11,047 bases of DNA, taken from NCBI GenBank assembly GCA_039924425.1, contig JBDTAX010000053.1:1-11047 (forward strand), in the 5' to 3' direction. Below the pieces are notes generated by a model, which worked only from the letters and a program-made list of their open reading frames with translations, was not told the origin of the DNA and made no database searches. This DNA is from GCA-003244245 sp039924425 (GTDB taxonomy: Bacteria; Actinomycetota; Actinomycetes; Mycobacteriales; Pseudonocardiaceae). Below, piece after piece: positions 1-5,555 of the stretch (the stretch's first letter is position 1; each line of letters starts with the position of its first letter). The position numbers were made by a program, and so were the translations under genes.

Positions 1-1110
1 CGCCTTCCGTGGTAGATGACCGGCGCGCACCAGGCAGCCGAGGGTGTCGCAGATGACTCGGGTCGCGATGAGCGCGGTGATCTCGGCGTTGTCGTAGGGC
101 GGGGAGCACTCCACGACTTCGATGCCCGCCAGCGGGCGGGCGGCGATGAGCTGGATGAACTTCAGCACTTCGCGAGGCAGGAAGCCACCGGGCTCGGGCC
201 ACCCCGTGCCGGGGACGAACGCGGCGTCCAGGCAGTCGACGTCGAAGGACAGCCAGACCGCGTCGGTGCCGTCCCAAGCGACGTCCAGGGCGCGTTGCGC
301 GGCAGCCTCGATACCCATCTCCACGCAGTCGGTGACGGTCATGATCGTGGTGCCGCGTTCCCGACCAACAGCCACCCCGGGCCGGGGCGCCTGCCACCCG
401 CCGATGCCGATCTGCACCAGGTTGCGCGCCGGCACGTTGGGGATGTCGGTGGCGTGGAACCACGGGGTGGTGTGCATCCGCTCGTCGAGGTCGGTTTCCT
501 GGGTGTCGACGTGGCGGTCGAAGTGGATGATCCCGAGCTTGCCGCCGCCCAAGTGCTCGGCGACCGCGCGGGTGGTCGGGAAGCCGATGGAATGGTCGCC
601 ACCCAGCACCACCGGAAAGGCGCCGGAGGCATAGACGTGCCCGACCGCCTTGGAGATCTGGTCGAAGGTCTTCTCGATATTGCCCGGGATGGTGAACACA
701 TCGCCGAGGTCGGCGATGGTGATCGACTCCCGCAGGTCAACTCCGAGCTCAAAGCTGTACGGCCCGTACAACGCGGAGATCTTGCGGATTCCCTGCGGGC
801 CGAAACGGGTTCCGGACCGATACGTGGTGCCCCCGTCGAAAGGGGCGCCGAGCACCGCCACGTCGTAGTCGCCGCAGCGGTGGACGTCTTCGACGTAAGG
901 TGCCTTGAGAAAGGTGTTGATGCCGGCGAAGTGCGGCAGCTCGCCGCGGGAGAAGGTGGGGATCCGCCGGTCGACGATCGAGGCGGCGCCGGGCAGGCCC
1001 AATTCGAGGCCCCGGGCGATCTCCTGTTCCGCTTTTGTCGAGGGCAGCGCCGCTTCCGCCTCGACGGCGTATCGCGCCTCTGGGCCATAATTGTCGTGCA
1101 GGTCGTCCAT
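1..1110 (-). CDS. gdmH: Ureohydrolase, probable Ni-dependent guanidine hydrolase (partial, runs off left edge)
   Basis: Predicted cytosolic binuclear-metal hydrolase that would split guanidine into ammonia and urea. The frame is open from ATG 1110 to the window edge (370 codons seen, C-terminus missing). All six ureohydrolase metal ligands are present: His173 in GGDHSIG, Asp198/His200/Asp202 in FDRHVD, and Asp290/Asp292 in SFDVDCLD. Two features depart from ordinary agmatinases. Arg replaces Ala in the DAHxD motif, and the substrate loop reads GTGWPEPGG with Trp304 where agmatinases usually have a small residue or Thr. An N-terminal extension of about 60 residues precedes the catalytic fold. 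The start is supported by GGGAAAGG at 1117-1124, six bases upstream. The leader carries a guanidine-I riboswitch, a class known to sense free guanidine, so guanidine rather than agmatine is the likely substrate. The ureohydrolase family is certain; guanidine specificity is inferred from the riboswitch plus the motif differences. Other options are agmatinase or guanidinobutyrase. Confidence 0.88.
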   Translation of the reverse strand, partial: MDDLHDNYGPEARYAVEAEAALPSTKAEQEIARGLELGLPGAASIVDRRIPTFSRGELPHFAGINTFLKAPYVEDVHRCGDYDVAVLGAPFDGGTTYRSGTRFGPQGIRKISALYGPYSFELGVDLRESITIADLGDVFTIPGNIEKTFDQISKAVGHVYASGAFPVVLGGDHSIGFPTTRAVAEHLGGGKLGIIHFDRHVDTQETDLDERMHTTPWFHATDIPNVPARNLVQIGIGGWQAPRPGVAVGRERGTTIMTVTDCVEMGIEAAAQRALDVAWDGTDAVWLSFDVDCLDAAFVPGTGWPEPGGFLPREVLKFIQLIAARPLAGIEVVECSPPYDNAEITALIATRVICDTLGCLVRAGHLPRKA

Positions 1111-1162
1111 GGTGGGCCTTTCCCGTCCACAGCGCCCGGCCGCGAGGCAGCCGGACGTGGCT

Positions 1163-1262
1163 GGCCTCCCGGGCTTTTGTCCCGCCGTGGAACGGGCAAC
1201 GCGCTGCCCGCCTGCACCTCTCGGTCCAGACTCGCTGCGGACAGCGACGGAACCCTAGATGC
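1163..1262 (-). ncRNA. Guanidine-I riboswitch (ykkC class)
   Basis: On the minus strand the leader shows the three hallmark blocks of the ykkC/guanidine-I aptamer in the right order: CTAGGGTTCCG (1258-1248), GGACCGAGAGG (1227-1217) and GGGACAAAAGCCCGGGAG (1183-1166). This class binds free guanidinium and normally turns expression on. It lies about 50 nt upstream of the ureohydrolase start. Between aptamer and start I see no clear intrinsic terminator with a U-run. The Shine-Dalgarno sequence sits in the loop of a possible small hairpin (GTGG 1130-1127 with CCAC 1115-1112), so control at translation is possible; that part is inference. Identification rests on long, nearly invariant motifs and is very secure. 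Confidence 0.95.
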
Positions 1263-1270
1263 GCCTCACC

Positions 1271-1319
1271 CACACGAGTGAGTCACTACCATCACACGAC
1301 ACCAATGTGACCATGGTGT
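1271..1319. promoter_or_regulatory. Inverted and direct repeats between divergent gdmH and phzF-like promoters
   Basis: This short intergenic stretch holds AGTGAGTCACT (1277-1287, 5-bp arms around one base), flanked by two CACACG copies (1271-1276 and 1293-1298). Next comes ACACCA/TGGTGT (1299-1304 with 1314-1319), partly overlapping the palindrome ACCATGGT (1310-1317). Such symmetry between divergent starts is typical of repressor or activator binding, but I recognise no known operator. Confidence 0.3.
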
Positions 1320-1335
1320 AACCACTGTGTTGCGG

Positions 1336-1341
1336 TAGCGT
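1336..1341 (+). promoter_or_regulatory. Probable -10 box of a leaderless PhzF-family transcript
   Basis: TAGCGT lies exactly 7 nt before ATG 1349, and there is no Shine-Dalgarno sequence. This is the usual geometry of leaderless actinobacterial mRNAs. No convincing -35 element is visible. Confidence 0.45.
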
Positions 1342-1348
1342 CACCTGT

Positions 1349-2209
1349 ATGCGTATCCGTATTATCGACGCGTTCGCCGACCGGCCGTTCACGGGCAACC
1401 CCGCGGCCGTCTGCCTGCTGGATGCCGAGAGCTGGCCCGACCAGCGCTGGATGCGGCAGGTCGCCGCTGAGATGAATCTTTCCGAGACCGCCTTCGCGCA
1501 CCCGCTGCCGGGCAATGGTGCCGCTGACTGGGCGCTGCGCTGGTTCACCCCCACCGTCGAAGCCGACCTGTGTGGGCACGCCACCCTGGCCACCGCCCAC
1601 GCATTGCACGGCGAACGAGGAGCCGCCAGCACCGTCCGGTTCAGCAGCCGAAGTGGCATTCTGGTCGCCCACATGCACCACGACGGCACCATCACCTTGG
1701 ACTTCCCCGCCGCGCCGGCCACCGAGATACCCATCCCCGATGGGCTCCCCGAAGCGCTGCGCGCCAAGCCCGACGCCACCTACCACACGGGTAATCTCGG
1801 CGATCTCCTCGCCGTGTTCCCCGACGAGGCAAGTGTGCGCGGCCTGGACCCCGATTGCGCCGCGCTGGCCCACCTGAACCGCCGCGACGGCGGCCGCGGG
1901 GTCATCGCCACCGCTCCGGCGTCGGATTCGGGCGACGGCTACGACTTCGTCTCCCGCTTCTTCGCACCCGCCGTCGGCATCCCCGAGGATCCGGTCACCG
2001 GCAGCGCGCACACCGCCCTGGCCCCCTACTGGTCAGGCCGCCTGGGCCGACGCAGCCTCACCGGGCTGCAAGCCTCGGTCCGTACCGGACTGGTCCGCAC
2101 CACCATCCACGGTGACCGGGTTCACCTCACCGGGCGGGCCATCACCGTCCTCGACGGCACCCTGCAGCACACCGCCCGGCCAGCGGATCACGCCAGCGCT
2201 TCGGGCTGA
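1349..2209 (+). CDS. PhzF family isomerase/epimerase-like protein
   Basis: This is a 286-residue cytosolic protein of full family length with the two-lobed PhzF fold. Family members isomerise or epimerise small acidic or amino acid-like metabolites; PhzF itself acts in phenazine synthesis. Diagnostic segments are GNPAAVCLLD (residues 16-25), NLSETAF with the catalytic-type Glu46, ADLCGHATLATAH (72-84) and EDPVTGSAHTALAPYW (213-228). No phenazine genes lie nearby, so the substrate is unknown and the name PhzF should be read as family only. ATG 1349 is chosen because the family N-terminus begins there and a TANNNT box sits 7 nt upstream. It is divergent from the guanidine-riboswitch gene, and about 28 bases separate its stop from the next gene. 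Family call strong, role open. Confidence 0.92.
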   Translation: MRIRIIDAFADRPFTGNPAAVCLLDAESWPDQRWMRQVAAEMNLSETAFAHPLPGNGAADWALRWFTPTVEADLCGHATLATAHALHGERGAASTVRFSSRSGILVAHMHHDGTITLDFPAAPATEIPIPDGLPEALRAKPDATYHTGNLGDLLAVFPDEASVRGLDPDCAALAHLNRRDGGRGVIATAPASDSGDGYDFVSRFFAPAVGIPEDPVTGSAHTALAPYWSGRLGRRSLTGLQASVRTGLVRTTIHGDRVHLTGRAITVLDGTLQHTARPADHASASG

Positions 2210-2224
2210 GCCGGTCAGACCTTC

Positions 2225-2230
2225 TATGAT
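2225..2230 (+). promoter_or_regulatory. Probable -10 box of the leaderless NTPase gene
   Basis: TATGAT ends 7 nt before ATG 2238, with no Shine-Dalgarno sequence between. This close match to TATAAT decides the start over the upstream in-frame ATG at 2226, which lies inside the box. Confidence 0.55.
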
Positions 2231-2237
2231 CTCGGGC

Positions 2238-3556
2238 ATGACGACGCCATCGCGGGAGCGGCTCCGCGAGTGGTCCGCCGCGCTCACGCTCGGCCCGCTG
2301 AACCCGGCCGACCCGACGGAGACGCGGTACGTCCCGCTGGCCGACGCCGGCCGGGCCGCGGTCGACGAGCTGCTGGCGACGATCGAGCTGGCCTTCGACT
2401 CCACCACTCAGCTGCTCTCCGGGCCGTCCGGCTCCGGCAAGACCACTGAGCTGAGCCGGCTGCGAGGCGAACTGGAGCGCGCCGGCTACCACGCCGCGAT
2501 CTTCGACATCGGCACCTACGTCAACGAGTCCTCGCCGATCGACGTCACCGAGTTCCTCATCGCGCTGGCCCTCGGCGCGCACGACACGCTCAGCGCGTCC
2601 GAAGCGGACCCCAGACAGGGGTTCGCCGGCAGGCTGCGCCGCCTCCTGGACCGACTCAAGATAAAGGTCGAGGTCCCGGGCCTGTCCGCCAGCGTGTCGC
2701 GGGACGGTGTGGAATTCGAGGCGCTGGGCGCGTCGGTCGAGGTCGAGCTGCAGCGTGAGCTCAAGAGCAGCGAAGCGGTTGTGACGGAGCTGCGGCGCAA
2801 GCTCACCTACCACATCGGGCAGCTCTACGAGGAGGTCGCGGCCTTTCTCACCACGCTGCTGCCCACCGGTGACCCAGGCCTGGGCTCGGTGCTCATCGTG
2901 GACGGCCTGGAGAAGCTGCGCGGCACCACCGAGAACGACCTGGCGGTGCAGGAATCGGTGCAGGCGCTGTTCGTCGCGCACGCCAGCAAGCTTAAGTTCG
3001 ACTCCCACCACATGATTTACACCGTGCCCACCTACCTGCAGTTCACCTCGCCCGGCGCGCTGCCGTTCGACCCCGGGTACTGCCGGTTCCGGTACCGCAC
3101 GTCCGGCCGCGCCCCGGCCAGGCCGCAGGCACCGTCGCCAGGACGCTGACGGAGCTGCGCGAGGTCGTCTCCCGCCGGCTCCCGGTCGATGAGATCTTCG
3201 CCGGCAAGCAGCTCGATGCGATCATCCAGGCGTCCGGGAGCCACCTGCGGGACCTGTTCACGCTGCTGCGTCAGGTGGTCAACCTCACGCTCCGCAGGTC
3301 GCTTTCGCCGCCGCTGCGTGACGAGCACGTCGAGGAGGCGATCGGATTGGTGGCGCACGACTTCCTGGTGATGACGGCGGAGCAGGAGGTGTTCCTGCGC
3401 GGGGTGGCCTCCGGGGACGGCACGGTTCGGCCCGCGGAGTCGGAGGTGCAGCTGATGGCCCGGCTGCTGCAGAGCCACATGCTGCTCGGTCACCTGAACG
3501 GCCAGGACTGGTACGAGGTGCACCCGCTGGCCAGGAGAGCGCTCGGCCTGCCATGA
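2238..3556 (+). pseudogene. P-loop NTPase (AAA/STAND-like) with a C-terminal helical/winged region, broken by a frameshift
   Basis: The first frame (2238-3149) encodes an NTPase. Walker A is GPSGSGKTT (residues 62-70), and the Walker B-like SVLIVDGLEKL (217-227) supplies Asp222 and Glu225. A conserved-looking TVPTYLQF follows at 263-270. After about 3075 this frame turns into Arg/Pro-rich text and stops at 3149. The family-like sequence resumes in the -1 frame (RVLPVPVPHVRP onward) and runs to TGA 3556 with helical text rich in Leu and Glu that ends in DWYEVHPLARRALG. Read together the product would be about 440 residues, so one base appears to be missing near 3070-3090. The stop overlaps the next start as ATGA, so the two genes form a translationally coupled pair, which argues that the ancestral frame did end at 3556. 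As written, the product has both Walker motifs but no C-terminal domain. Likely role: the switch subunit of an NTPase/TPR module, possibly in conflict or signalling. The role is inference. Confidence 0.75.
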
Positions 3557-4407
3557 GCGAGCGGCGGCAGGCGGCCCGGAGCCTGCACCGGGATGTCGAG
3601 GCACTCTGGGAGCGGATCCGGGCGGAGTTCGTGCTCCGCGACGGGTTCTGGCTGGCGGTGCTGTTCGGCGCCCAGGCCCCGGACGTCGCCGAGCTGGTGG
3701 CCCGCACCCGCGACAAGTCCCGCATGCAGGCCAAACCCGCCACGCCCGACGCTGCGCCTGCGGGTCGCGGTGAACTCACGCCGGTGCCCGGCAAGCCCAT
3801 CCAGCCCTCGCCCAAGGTCGGGGCACTGTTGAAGCGAGCCGCAAGCGCGGTGCGGTCGGGCCACATCGGCCCTGCGATAGACGCGAGCCTCGGCGCGCTT
3901 GATGCCGCGGCGAGCCCGGAGGACGCGCTGCTCGCGCACGCCTGGCTGGCCCAGGTGTGGGCCAAGCAGGACGAGCCGGTCGAGGCCACCCGGCACGCCC
4001 GGATCGCGCTGGAGGGCCGGCTTCCACTTGAGCTGGACACCACGGTGGCGCTGCTAGAGATCCTGTCTGGCTCACTGGATGGCGAGATTGCGCTCGAGGC
4101 CGCCACCGCCCTGGTTGAGCTGCACCGCGAGCTGGTGCGGCGCTCCCCAGACTCGCCCACCGCACTGCGCGACCTCTCCGTCTCCCTCGACAAGGTCGCC
4201 GGCATCCAACAACGACGCGGCCAACTCGACGACGCCCTCACCGCCTACACCGAATCCCTGCACCTGCGCCGCCGCATCCACACCACCTACGGCGACACCC
4301 CCCAATCCCTCCGCGACCTCTCCGTCTCCCTCAACAACGTCGCCGGCATCCAACAACGACGCGGCCAACTCGACGACGAAGGAAATCCCGAGTCTGGCGA
4401 AGGCTGA
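3553..4407 (+). CDS. TPR protein coupled to the NTPase, repeat array cut short
   Basis: A 284-residue cytosolic protein whose ATG overlaps the NTPase stop (ATGA). Residues 1-60 are helical with no recognised domain. A Pro/Ala-rich linker follows (about 61-88), then helical TPR-like pairs (about 89-195). The last part is two near-identical 48-residue TPR units of the kind LRDLSVSLNNVAGIQQRRGQ. The second unit stops after GQLDD (residue 275), and the protein then ends in the unrelated tail EGNPESGEG. Relatives with this repeat normally carry longer arrays, so the array looks truncated by recombination at about 4377/4378. TPR arrays bind protein partners; here the partner may be the NTPase product. 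Coding is well supported by codon pattern and coupling. The biological role is not known. Confidence 0.82.
   Translation: MSERRQAARSLHRDVEALWERIRAEFVLRDGFWLAVLFGAQAPDVAELVARTRDKSRMQAKPATPDAAPAGRGELTPVPGKPIQPSPKVGALLKRAASAVRSGHIGPAIDASLGALDAAASPEDALLAHAWLAQVWAKQDEPVEATRHARIALEGRLPLELDTTVALLEILSGSLDGEIALEAATALVELHRELVRRSPDSPTALRDLSVSLDKVAGIQQRRGQLDDALTAYTESLHLRRRIHTTYGDTPQSLRDLSVSLNNVAGIQQRRGQLDDEGNPESGEG
4168..4377 (+). repeat. Tandem TPR-coding DNA repeat, 144-bp period
   Basis: Segments 4168-4233 and 4312-4377 match at 64 of 66 bases and are spaced by 144 bp (48 codons). The only differences turn DK into NN. Near-identity at DNA level, including third positions, indicates recent duplication or gene conversion; such arrays expand and contract by slippage and can also collapse in assemblies. 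Confidence 0.9.
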
Positions 4408-4413
4408 TTCGCC
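4396..4413. terminator. Small hairpin at the TPR gene stop
   Basis: GGCGAA (4396-4401) and TTCGCC (4408-4413) form a perfect 6-bp stem with the TGA stop in the loop. No T-run follows. It could be a weak terminator or a leftover of the recombination that cut the TPR array. The rest of 4408-4490 shows no gene. Confidence 0.3.
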
Positions 4414-4490
4414 TAAACCACAAGCCCCTGAGGCCGCTCCGAGAAATCCGCACGCGGGCACTGAGTCGCACCAATTCCGGGACCTGCGGG

Positions 4491-4496
4491 TACAGT
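4491..4496 (+). promoter_or_regulatory. Probable -10 box of the SDR gene
   Basis: TACAGT lies 7 nt before ATG 4504, giving another leaderless-type start, although the GAAAG just before the ATG could also act as a weak ribosome site. No clear -35 element is seen. Confidence 0.45.
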
Positions 4497-4503
4497 ACGA
4501 AAG

Positions 4504-5244
4504 ATGTCGGGCGAACTCGATCTGGCCGGGCGCATCGCGCTCGTCACGGGAGCCAGTGGCGGCATTGGTGGCGCGATCTGCCGGCGGCTCGCCCGCGATG
4601 TCGCGGGGATCGCCCTGGCCTACGGCAGCAACGCCGAGCCGGCCGAGGCACTCGCGGCAGAGATCGTCTCCGGCGGCGGGAGCGCCCGAGCATTCAGCTC
4701 CGACATGGCGGATTCGGGCGCTCCCGAACAGCTGATCGACGACGTCGAAGCCGCGCTCGGGCCGATTGACATCCTGATCGCCAATCACGGCATCGCGCGT
4801 CCGGCCCGCTACGAGGACATCGACGCCGCGACCTTCGACCACACGCTGGCGGTCAACCTCCGGGCGCCCTTCCTGCTCGCCCGCCGCGCCTTGCCAGGAA
4901 TGCGCGAGCGCGGCTTCGGCCGCGTCCTGTTCATCTCCTCGGTAGCGGCTTTCCGCGGCGGGGTGATCGGTCCCGACTACGCCGCCTCCAAGGCCGGACT
5001 GCACGGCCTCGCGCACTTCCTGGCCAGCCGCGTGGCCGCGGCCGGCGTCACCGTCAACGTGATCACGCCAGGATTCGTCGAGACCGCAATGCTCCCCGGC
5101 GATCCGCAACAGTTGGCCAAGTTGACCCCCGTCGGCCGGGTCGGCCGCCCGGAAGAGGTCGCCGATCTCGCACACGCGATCCTGCGCAACGGCTACATCA
5201 CCAGCCAGGTATTCAGCATCGACGGCGGGATGTATCCCCGCTGA
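4504..5244 (+). CDS. Short-chain dehydrogenase/reductase, FabG-like
   Basis: A classical 246-residue SDR, a cytosolic NAD(P)-dependent oxidoreductase. The Rossmann cofactor motif TGASGGIG is at residues 15-22 and NHG (in place of NAG) at 94-96. The catalytic tetrad is complete: Asn118, Ser146, Tyr159 and Lys163 (YAASK). The C-terminus has the PGFVETAM loop and the family ending QVFSIDGGMYPR. The layout resembles 3-oxoacyl-ACP reductases, but SDR sequence alone does not give the substrate, and no other fatty-acid or polyketide gene lies nearby. It starts its own transcript after the TPR gene; no coupling is seen on either side. Confidence 0.93.
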   Translation: MSGELDLAGRIALVTGASGGIGGAICRRLARDVAGIALAYGSNAEPAEALAAEIVSGGGSARAFSSDMADSGAPEQLIDDVEAALGPIDILIANHGIARPARYEDIDAATFDHTLAVNLRAPFLLARRALPGMRERGFGRVLFISSVAAFRGGVIGPDYAASKAGLHGLAHFLASRVAAAGVTVNVITPGFVETAMLPGDPQQLAKLTPVGRVGRPEEVADLAHAILRNGYITSQVFSIDGGMYPR

Positions 5245-5256
5245 GCAACCAGGACC

Positions 5257-5272
5257 CAAGACCAACGTCTTG
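5257..5272. terminator. Weak hairpin after the SDR gene
   Basis: CAAGAC (5257-5262) pairs with GTCTTG (5267-5272) around a 4-nt loop, 12 bases past the SDR stop. There is no T-run; it is a possible short terminator only. Confidence 0.3.
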
Positions 5273-5343
5273 AACAGCGGGAACACTCTCACTGGCGGCC
5301 GAGCCGCGCCGCGCCCTACAAGTTCACCCGATCGAGTTTCAGC

Positions 5344-5520
5344 ATGACGTATCTGTTGTGCATGACGCCTCCGCTGGGCCTTGCTCGTCCTCCTTTCGGC
5401 GGTTACTGGTTCAGATGGCCGAAGTGCAATAATGTTGAGATGCGGAAGCTGCTGAACAACGACGTGTCGGAGACCGGGAGGCCGCCTCACGAAATTAAAT
5501 CATTTATTTTAAGCCACTGA
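5344..5520 (+). CDS. Candidate 58-residue peptide upstream of the radical-SAM gene
   Basis: An open frame from ATG 5344 to TGA 5520 that ends 35 nt before the KamA-like gene on the same strand. My hand count gives GC at codon positions 1/2/3 of about 47/45/66 percent, a third-position rise that mildly favours coding. The middle is rich in Pro, Gly and aromatics (PPFGGYWFRWPKCNN), with Cys at residues 6 and 28; the C-terminal part is polar and ends KSFILSH. There is no good Shine-Dalgarno sequence. An internal ATG at 5350+12 (5362) is also possible. It might be a peptide substrate for the neighbouring enzyme, a leader peptide, or a chance frame. I know of no family for it. Confidence 0.3.
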   Translation: MTYLLCMTPPLGLARPPFGGYWFRWPKCNNVEMRKLLNNDVSETGRPPHEIKSFILSH

Positions 5521-5540
5521 TCTTGTTTTTTAATTCTACG
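5491..5540 (+). promoter_or_regulatory. AT-rich patch, possible promoter region for the KamA-like gene
   Basis: About 50 bases of mostly A/T stand out sharply from the GC-rich surroundings. TTTAAG and TAATTC occur about 17 bp apart and could be poor -35/-10 hexamers. The patch overlaps the 3' end of the candidate small reading frame. Confidence 0.3.
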
Positions 5541-5544
5541 CGTG

Positions 5545-5552
5545 GGAGGTGA
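5545..5552 (+). promoter_or_regulatory. Strong Shine-Dalgarno site of the KamA-like gene
   Basis: GGAGGTGA is a near-perfect anti-16S match, with 6 nt between GGAGG and ATG 5556. It fixes this start. It is unlike the leaderless plus-strand genes before it and implies a transcript with a real 5' leader. Confidence 0.75.
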
Positions 5553-5555
5553 CTC

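Noticed and set aside
16..1281. Long plus-strand open frame of 421 codons
   Set aside because: It is antisense to the ureohydrolase, which carries all family motifs and a riboswitch; the plus frame shows no domain and reads as low-complexity Gly/Asp/Val text.
1349..2209. Phenazine biosynthesis gene
   Set aside because: PhzF is a broad family, and no other phenazine gene is present.
2112..2237. Upstream extension of the NTPase frame into the PhzF gene
   Set aside because: It overlaps the end of a well-supported gene, and a TATGAT box sits 7 nt before ATG 2238.
3066..3090. Programmed -1 frameshifting in the NTPase
   Set aside because: No X XXY YYZ slippery heptamer in frame and no clear downstream stem; the same is true for the caspase break near 9305.
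4162..4377. CRISPR-like repeats
   Set aside because: Only two long copies in phase with the reading frame (48 codons) encoding TPR helices; no short repeats with unique spacers anywhere in the window.
4072..5490. Minus-strand open frame of 472 codons
   Set aside because: It lies opposite the TPR repeats and the SDR gene, both with clear motifs; its repeats simply mirror the TPR DNA repeats.
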